Part shown: positions 1-4,748 of the stretch, piece by piece
How the letters are laid out: each line of letters begins with the position of its first letter
Position numbering within the stretch: position 1 is the stretch's first letter
NCBI GenBank assembly: GCA_002426025.1
Contig: DINP01000016.1
Span: forward strand, 14,093 to 20,659
Source: Bacteroidales bacterium UBA5537
GTDB lineage: Bacteria > Bacteroidota > Bacteroidia > Bacteroidales > Lentimicrobiaceae
Length of the DNA: 6,567 nucleotides
Direction of reading: 5' to 3'
Notes under the pieces: model-generated
The model's database searches: none
What the model was told of the DNA's origin: nothing
What the model saw: the letters and a program-made list of their open reading frames with translations, nothing else
Translations under genes and position numbers: made by a program

Positions 1-1
1 G

Positions 2-673
2 CACTCTGATGGAACACCCACAGGCACATGCCCAATAATAATTGTCAGGACTTATACTGTTTCTGATATCTGTGGCAGCAGTAGCACTATCACCCATACA
101 TTTAATCTTGACGACACAACACCACCTTCTATTACCGGCGCCATTGCTACTACTGATATTGAAGGGTGTTCTGCAACTGATGTCCCGACAGCATTAAATA
201 CAGTTGCGGCTCTGGAAGCTCTTGGGTTGGCAATTTCCGATAATTGCACACCCGATGCCAGCCTCACAGTAACTGCATCAGATGGGGCACCATCAGGCAA
301 CTGCCCAATTGTAATCATTAGAACTTATACCATAGCTGATCTTTGCGGAAACAGCAACACCATCACCCATACCTATAATGTTGAGGATACAACTCCGCCG
401 GCAATTACCGGAATAATTTCAGCAACCAACATTGAAGGGTGCTCAATCACCGCTCTTCCTTCAGCAGTTAACACGGTTACCGCACTTGAAGCTCTTGGTT
501 TGGCTATAGCTGACAATTGCACATCGGATGCAGGTCTGATTGTTACCTCAGTTGACGGATCGCCAAACGGCACCTGCCCGATTGTAGTTGTTAGAACCTA
601 TACAATTACCGACCAGTGTGGAAATAGTGCTGAAATCGCGCAAACTTTCAACATTGATGATACGACCCCACCA
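2..673 (+). repeat. Tandem 91-residue (273-bp) coding repeats, one partial and two complete
   Basis: Unit boundaries taken after D-T-T-P-P give a partial unit 2-127, a complete unit 128-400 and a complete unit 401-673, with an exact 273-bp period. By hand alignment the two complete units share about 60 of 91 residues (66%). Conserved blocks are I-E-G-C, A-L-E-A-L-G-L-A-I, D-N-C-T, C-P-I-V, R-T-Y-T-I and C-G-N-S. Each complete unit has four cysteines, at unit residues 14, 40, 59 and 73, enough for two disulfides if oxidised outside the cell. The second half of each unit resembles a HYR domain. Confidence 0.9.
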
Positions 674-1615
674 GTATTTTCTACATGCCCCGGTAACATC
701 AATGCACAGGCCGATGCAGGCTTAACCAATGCAATGGTTAACCTGACTGCTCCGGTATATTCAGATAACTGTACAGCTATTGCCAATATAAGTGTAAGTT
801 GGATAATGACGGCTCCAACTGCAGGATCAGGAACCGGAATTATTCCATCTCCGTTCCAGTTTAATGTTGGAGTAACTACGGTAACTTATACGGCAACCGA
901 TGAATGCGGTAATACAACCGATTGCCAGTTTACGGTTACAGTAACCGAAAATGATATTCCTGAAATTACCTGTTCACCCGATGTAACAGTTGATGCTGAT
1001 GCCGGAATATGTTCTGCTTTGGTAAATCCAATAGAACCAACAGTTACAGTCGGAGAACCGGTAACCTGGTCGTGGTCTATGACAGGAGCTACCATTGATG
1101 CAGGAACAGGGCCAATCGGTGATTACACATTCAATGTTGGGATAACTACCATTACCTGGACAGCCTCTAATGTATCAGGGAGCGACGATTGCCAGCAGAC
1201 AATAACGGTAATTGATAATGAAGCCCCAACCTTCACCTTGCCGGTTTTATCAGATGGTTATTGCGTAGAAGGCTTTATTTCAGCAATTTACAATCCGGGC
1301 GGCACCTATTATATAGATGACCTGAACCCTGACAGGCGTGACTATTATATACTTACCTCAGGCAACACATTGCTCGACCTGACTGGCCTTACCGATAATT
1401 GCCCGGGTACCATAACTATTTCATGGGAAATTGATTTGGGCAATGATGGCAGTGTAGAGCTTTCAGGCAATGGACAAATATCCCTTTCAACACCGATCAA
1501 CTTCCCGTTAGGACAAAATTTAATAACCTATACCGTGAGCGATGCCCACGGAAACGATACATCCGGTTTTGTCATTCTCACCGTTCTTCCACGGCCTGAC
1601 ATAACGGATCCTTAG
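2..1615 (+). CDS. C-terminal part of a large extracellular HYR/Ig-like repeat protein (5' end outside window)
   Basis: The frame is open from the first complete codon (position 2) to a TAG at 1613-1615, so this is the 3' part of a longer gene. A TTG at 227 is internal to a repeat and is not a credible start. Domain order seen: a partial plus two complete 91-residue tandem repeats (2-673), a HYR-like domain (674-961), a second HYR-like domain (962-1228), and a longer final domain (1229-1612). Family hallmarks are D-N-C-T, R-T-Y-T-x-x-D-x-C-G-N, T-Y-T-A-T-D-E-C-G-N and D-T-T-P-P linkers. HYR domains are extracellular Ig-fold modules, so a surface adhesin or structural filament role is inferred. 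The protein ends soon after the last beta-strand with L-P-R-P-D-I-T-D-P; I see no full-length type IX sorting domain. No enzyme motif is visible. Family-level call is secure; the exact role is unknown. Confidence 0.9.
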   Translation, partial: HSDGTPTGTCPIIIVRTYTVSDICGSSSTITHTFNLDDTTPPSITGAIATTDIEGCSATDVPTALNTVAALEALGLAISDNCTPDASLTVTASDGAPSGNCPIVIIRTYTIADLCGNSNTITHTYNVEDTTPPAITGIISATNIEGCSITALPSAVNTVTALEALGLAIADNCTSDAGLIVTSVDGSPNGTCPIVVVRTYTITDQCGNSAEIAQTFNIDDTTPPVFSTCPGNINAQADAGLTNAMVNLTAPVYSDNCTAIANISVSWIMTAPTAGSGTGIIPSPFQFNVGVTTVTYTATDECGNTTDCQFTVTVTENDIPEITCSPDVTVDADAGICSALVNPIEPTVTVGEPVTWSWSMTGATIDAGTGPIGDYTFNVGITTITWTASNVSGSDDCQQTITVIDNEAPTFTLPVLSDGYCVEGFISAIYNPGGTYYIDDLNPDRRDYYILTSGNTLLDLTGLTDNCPGTITISWEIDLGNDGSVELSGNGQISLSTPINFPLGQNLITYTVSDAHGNDTSGFVILTVLPRPDITDP

Positions 1616-1800
1616 TCTCCAGTTAAATAAAGTACTAACTAAAACCAAGCCTATGAAACAGGAAAAATCATGAAAAGTGGCTGCTTGAAAGCAGCAAACA
1701 AAAACAAAACAATTTTTAACAAACAATGAAACAAACATTTTTTTCAAAATCACTAAGACAACAATTTTTAAACGATTACAAACTCTAAAAACAAAAAAAA
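1616..1800 (+). other. A-rich intergenic region between two secreted-protein genes
   Basis: This 185-bp gap is strongly A-rich, above all in the last 30 bases before the ATG at 1801, as is usual for Bacteroidota translation starts that lack a Shine-Dalgarno sequence. I found no good match to the Bacteroidota promoter pattern (TTTG, then TAnnTTTG). It holds a small hairpin (1680-1695) and a 20-codon ATG-to-TAA frame (1726-1788) that is probably chance. Confidence 0.7.
1680..1695 (+). terminator. Small hairpin after the first gene, weak terminator candidate
   Basis: GCTGCT (1680-1685) pairs perfectly with AGCAGC (1690-1695) around a TGAA loop. It lies 65 bp after the stop codon of the upstream adhesin gene. 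The nearest T-run (1713-1717) is about 17 bp downstream, too far for a classical intrinsic terminator, so termination is possible but not shown. Confidence 0.3.
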
Positions 1801-2868
1801 ATGAAAAAGCAACTTTTATTAATTCTCGTACTGGCTTTGTTTGCCGGTGTTTCTTCAGTTAACGCTCAGTGTGTTGCCAATGGTTTTACACCTGCTGCCG
1901 GAGTCCCTTACACTTATGATGTCACCATCGCTGGCCCTGGTTATACCGGAGTTGGTGCTTATGACTGGTATGTTACACAGAATGTAAACATTCTTGATGC
2001 TGCTTCGATTATACCGGAAACCAACATTTACTTCACCGTTGACGAAGCAACTGCCGGTTATTCAGATTATCACGATGCCGCTGGTTCAACGTCAAACCAG
2101 ATTAACCTTACATGGACCCCTGCCGCTGTATCATCGGTTGCTCCATTTTACCTGGTTTTGAGGTACTCAGAGTCAAATTCGACTTCAACCCCTTCATGCG
2201 CAGCAGAAAATATCAGGGTATGGCAGATCGATCCTATCAATACCTTCCTTCTTGCTATCGAGGGTGCTGAAAGTAACGGTACCGCCTTTGCAAATGCTGA
2301 ACAATGTGCCGCACCTATCGTTGGAGCTACTATTACCCCGAACGTAGATCCTACTGCAGCTTCTGTTAACATTACCTATGGTGAAAATGCCATTTTCTAC
2401 AGGGTTACCGGTAGTGGTATCCTTGGTGAGTGGAGGCCTTCAATCAGGATTCCTGCCCTTGCTGGTCTTGGTCAGAATTACCTTGCAGTTGAATGGAACC
2501 AGGATATTACCGGTGCCGGTGCATGGCATACATTTAATGTACCTGCAGGTAATACAGCCGGTGGTGACTTTGTTTCAACCGACAATGCTACGGTTACTGA
2601 TGCTGTTGCCGGAACCCCGATCCTTATTCGTATCAGGATTGACAATGTCAACTTTGAAACCCTGGCTGATCAGCCAATCCTTGTTGGTATAGATGGTTAT
2701 CTGCCTACAGATTATCTTGTTAGCGACATCAATGGTGGAACTGGTCCAGTTCCCGATCCTTGTGCTGAAGCTCCAGAATTTGACAAGCAGGCAACTTACA
2801 CCATTCTTGCACGTCCTACGATCAATCCTGGCGCAACAATGCCGGCATTTATCCAGAAACTCCCTTAA
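1801..2868 (+). CDS. Secreted protein of unnamed family, companion to giant surface adhesins (355 aa)
   Basis: The ATG at 1801 follows an A-rich leader and opens a clear Sec signal peptide: M-K-K, a leucine-rich core, then V-N-A|Q with cleavage likely after residue 22. The mature protein looks like two beta-rich halves. The first (about 24-155) has Y-D-W-Y-V-T-Q-N, an L-T-W strand, Y-L-V-L-R-Y and a closing R-V-W-Q-I-D-P-I-N-T-F segment. The second (about 170-300) has F-Y-R-V-T-G, G-E-W-R-P-S-I and I-L-I-R-I-R-I-D-N. Cysteines are at 24, 133, 169 and 321. The C-terminus reads T-I-L-A-R-P-T-I-N-P and then a short tail. No catalytic motif or membrane segment besides the signal is seen. From memory, similar proteins occur beside giant HYR/SprB-repeat genes in Bacteroidota; a structural or export-partner role is inference. 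It lies between two adhesin genes, and an inverted-repeat cluster follows its stop. Confidence 0.88.
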   Translation: MKKQLLLILVLALFAGVSSVNAQCVANGFTPAAGVPYTYDVTIAGPGYTGVGAYDWYVTQNVNILDAASIIPETNIYFTVDEATAGYSDYHDAAGSTSNQINLTWTPAAVSSVAPFYLVLRYSESNSTSTPSCAAENIRVWQIDPINTFLLAIEGAESNGTAFANAEQCAAPIVGATITPNVDPTAASVNITYGENAIFYRVTGSGILGEWRPSIRIPALAGLGQNYLAVEWNQDITGAGAWHTFNVPAGNTAGGDFVSTDNATVTDAVAGTPILIRIRIDNVNFETLADQPILVGIDGYLPTDYLVSDINGGTGPVPDPCAEAPEFDKQATYTILARPTINPGATMPAFIQKLP

Positions 2869-2883
2869 TCTGAAAAGATTAAG
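2864..2883 (+). terminator. Hairpin overlapping the stop codon of the 355-aa gene
   Basis: CTTAATC (2864-2870) pairs perfectly with GATTAAG (2877-2883) around a TGAAAA loop. The left arm contains the TAA stop (2866-2868). No T-run follows directly. It is the first of three adjacent inverted repeats and may contribute to termination or 3'-end stability. Confidence 0.35.
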
Positions 2884-2894
2884 CGTTTAAACGC
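2883..2894. repeat. Perfect 12-bp palindrome
   Basis: GCGTTTAAACGC is self-complementary over all 12 bases and shares its first G with the right arm of the preceding hairpin. It has no loop, so a protein-binding dyad is as likely as an RNA hairpin. Its role is unknown. Confidence 0.5.
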
Positions 2895-2921
2895 ATTTGT
2901 TGCTTTTTCATACCTGAAAAT

Positions 2922-2955
2922 CCCTCTGTCTGCATGTTTTGGTGCAGGCAGAGGG
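2922..2955 (+). terminator. Strong inverted repeat, likely transcription end of the 355-aa gene
   Basis: CCCTCTGTCTGCA (2922-2934) pairs with TGCAGGCAGAGGG (2943-2955) around an 8-base loop: 13 pairs, one of them a G-T wobble. CTTTTTC at 2903-2909 could also pair with GAAAAAG at 2956-2962, extending the structure across a bulge. It lies 53 bp after the stop codon. On the + strand an A-rich rather than T-rich tract follows; read on the - strand it is followed by GATTTTC. It is a good structural element, but not a textbook intrinsic terminator. Confidence 0.55.
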
Positions 2956-3564
2956 GAAAAAGGGTAGGAAAAAGAAAACAAGTTGCAGATTTGGTGAATT
3001 TTTAACTTTTCGGATTTTACCTGAATACCCGTGGGTTGCAGGAAAAAGTCCGGATTCCAAGTATAAGGATCTGTCCTTATTATAAGTCTGCATAGCTGTA
3101 CCAACAAATACAGTAACACGATGGAGTGGCTTTATATTCCTGAAAGTTGATGATTCCTGCATAGCCAGGAATGGATATTTTCTGCTTTTACTGTATAGAT
3201 TCTTTACGTAGCATAGCCTTGTTACAACATTGAATGCATTTTAAAAAGTGATTTCGATGACATACATGTGCTTTAGATATGGTACGGACCAGTTCCGCCA
3301 AGGGTTTCCGGGTGTGTTGTATTTACATTCCGGAAAGGAAAATTATTTTCAAATCCAAAAGGAGCTGGCAGCGAACACACCAAGTAACTACACTTTGATG
3401 CAAACCATGCAATGATAAATATTGCCAAATAGCTATCCGCGGAAACCGGTTGTGGATTATCACACCCGGCATCACTGCTATCCAGGTGGTACTGTCACTT
3501 GCTCTATATGGTAAGTAGTCGGATCTTTCACATATTGCTTTAACCATTTAATTCTTAATGAATT
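2956..3564. other. Gap without a recognisable gene
   Basis: About 600 bp in which neither strand gives a protein I can support; the short frames here lack signal peptides, repeat motifs and convincing starts. Small perfect 7-bp hairpins occur at 3063-3080 (TCTG loop), 3153-3172 (CATAGC loop, followed by a T-rich stretch) and 3305-3336 (18-base loop). No tRNA T-arm, group II intron domain V or other familiar RNA signature was found. It may be decayed sequence, a long untranslated region or an unknown noncoding RNA. Confidence 0.6.
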
Positions 3565-4029
3565 ATGGATAATGCTCACAATAAGCATGGCCCGGTGTCA
3601 GGTCCTGTCTGTCGTGTACATGGCAACAGGGGAGCACCACCAGGTGTTATTGAGCAACCCGGTATAAACAAACCCCGGGACGAGGTCACTACAGGTGAGT
3701 GGGGAGAGATTCCTATGGCCCTGAGAGACCTTATAACACATCGGCCAAGAGACTCTGCAGCCAGGAGTCGTGCGCCAGATCGATGGCGAACAGTGCCTGG
3801 AAAACCGGCCTTTGGACCGGTAACAGGAGAGGTACGCCCTGTTGCGAATGAAATTTTTGGATTGCAAATACCTGATTATCATTTGTTTAAATTCGTAAAA
3901 AATCAAGAAAAATCGCAAACTGAACAAAAACTGACTGAAACTGATTTTGAAGGCAGCCACACCTATATAAGAGGATGGTTGCCAGTTGAAAAAGCAAATC
4001 AATTTCAAACAATGAAACGAAACCAATAA
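3565..4029 (+). CDS. Doubtful 154-aa hypothetical ORF
   Basis: ATG at 3565 to TAA at 4027-4029. The first two thirds are rich in P, G and R (for example V-H-G-N-R-G-A-P-P-G and I-T-H-R-P-R-D) and lie in a GC-rich island; the last third is K/Q/E-rich and lies in AT-rich DNA, so composition changes abruptly inside the frame. There is no signal peptide, no recognised domain and no clear ribosome binding site. The opposite strand is open over almost the same interval (3598-4038), suggesting that the openness reflects composition rather than selection. I list it because an automated caller would probably annotate it, but I think it is more likely not a gene, or a remnant of transferred sequence. 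Confidence 0.18.
   Translation: MDNAHNKHGPVSGPVCRVHGNRGAPPGVIEQPGINKPRDEVTTGEWGEIPMALRDLITHRPRDSAARSRAPDRWRTVPGKPAFGPVTGEVRPVANEIFGLQIPDYHLFKFVKNQEKSQTEQKLTETDFEGSHTYIRGWLPVEKANQFQTMKRNQ
3590..3850. other. GC-rich compositional island
   Basis: Positions 3601-3840 contain 136 G or C in 240 bases (57%) by hand count, while 3841-4020 contain 58 in 180 (32%) and 3541-3600 contain 21 in 60 (35%). Local hairpins include CGCCA/TGGCG at 3773-3788 around GATCGA, and a nested pair near 3796-3827 (CCTG/CAGG outside ACCGG/CCGGT). I recognise neither a known RNA family nor a protein. It could be foreign DNA, a relic of a mobile element or a structured RNA. Confidence 0.6.
3856..3885 (+). promoter_or_regulatory. 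Imperfect Bacteroidota-type promoter candidate upstream of the 226-aa gene
   Basis: TTTG at 3856-3859 could be a -33 element. TATCATTTG at 3877-3885 resembles the -7 element TAnnTTTG but has one extra base between TA and TTTG. The gap between elements is 17 bp. It lies at the drop from GC-rich to AT-rich DNA and would give a leader of about 170 bases before the ATG at 4067. The match is imperfect, so this is only a candidate. Confidence 0.22.
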
Positions 4030-4066
4030 CGGAAACACTCAGAGCTGAATGCAATGAGTAGATAAG

Positions 4067-4747
4067 ATGAAAAGACCTTTGTATAACATATTACGTCTGT
4101 TCCTGGTAGCAACAATGTTGCTGCTGACCGTAGCTCCTGCTATGGCCCAGACGAATAGTGTGTATGCTGGTCAATCATCTGATCTGGGTGTTGATGAGAT
4201 TATTGGTACTACTTATACCTGGGAACTCTATACCGACGATGTAAGCTTAAACTTTGCTGCCACACCTGGCAACTGTCCGCCAACCAATGCCTTCTTCAAC
4301 GGCGGCAATACAGGTGCTACTGTTTCGGTAACATGGCTTACCCAGGGAGTTTTCTACTTTAAAGTAACTGCAGTTGATGAAAAGGGCTGTTCAAACATTC
4401 GTATCGGGATGATGACAGTTATGGAAGCACTGCCGGTTGCAGTGCTTGAAGATCCATCGCCTATTTGTAAAGGGGATGATGCAACCATTGTAATTAACCT
4501 CACAGGCACGGGGCCATGGAGTATTGATGTGTTTGATGGCACAACCACAACCACTTACAACAATATTGTGGCAAGTCCGTATATCCTGACACTAACACCA
4601 ACTACCAGCACAACCTACACGGTAACATCAGTAAGTAATGCAAACGGTACAAACAGCAATCCGTCGAACACGGTAACGGTAACAGTGAATCCGAAACCGG
4701 GCAGTTCACGAATTTATCAGTACGAACCAATATCAAAGAAGAAGTAG
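4067..4747 (+). CDS. Secreted Ig/PKD-like companion protein encoded just before a giant adhesin (226 aa)
   Basis: The ATG at 4067 opens a signal peptide (M-K-R-P, then a long hydrophobic core, ending A-M-A|Q; cleavage likely after residue 27). The mature part has two beta-sandwich-like domains. The first (about 28-125) shows Y-T-W-E-L-Y, P-G-N-C-P-P-T-N-A-F-F, G-G-N-T-G, V-T-W and F-K-V-T-A-V-D-E-K-G-C-S-N-I. The second (about 127-210) starts P-S-P-I-C-K-G-D and has L-T-G-T-G-P-W-S-I and T-S-T-T-Y-T-V-T. The tail is V-N-P-K-P followed by S-S-R-I-Y and a basic end (S-K-K-K). I recognise this as a recurrent but unnamed Bacteroidota family found next to giant repeat proteins; that is from memory. 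The adhesin gene starts one base after its stop, so the two are almost certainly co-transcribed. A role in export, anchoring or assembly of the adhesin is inference. Confidence 0.88.
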   Translation: MKRPLYNILRLFLVATMLLLTVAPAMAQTNSVYAGQSSDLGVDEIIGTTYTWELYTDDVSLNFAATPGNCPPTNAFFNGGNTGATVSVTWLTQGVFYFKVTAVDEKGCSNIRIGMMTVMEALPVAVLEDPSPICKGDDATIVINLTGTGPWSIDVFDGTTTTTYNNIVASPYILTLTPTTSTTYTVTSVSNANGTNSNPSNTVTVTVNPKPGSSRIYQYEPISKKK

Positions 4748-4748
4748 C

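Noticed and set aside
227..1615. A start at the TTG of position 227 for the first gene
   Set aside because: The frame is open back to the window edge and encodes the same repeat family upstream; the TTG lies inside a conserved A-L-G-L-A-I block.
2378..2890. Two + strand frames overlapping the 355-aa gene
   Set aside because: They are out-of-frame shadows of a well-supported secreted protein; their hydrophobic composition is a by-product of its codons.
2865..3162. Two overlapping 84-codon frames on the - strand
   Set aside because: They overlap each other in different frames across hairpins and show no domain, signal peptide or credible start.
3323..3547. 74-codon frame on the - strand
   Set aside because: No recognisable motif or ribosome binding site; it ends in the hairpin at 3305-3336 and looks like a chance frame.
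3770..3850. Possible 5' end of a group II intron (GTGCGCCAGA at 3770)
   Set aside because: The first bases resemble intron 5' ends, but the sequence turns AT-rich within 80 bp. No domain V motif or reverse transcriptase is present, and a new gene begins at 4067.
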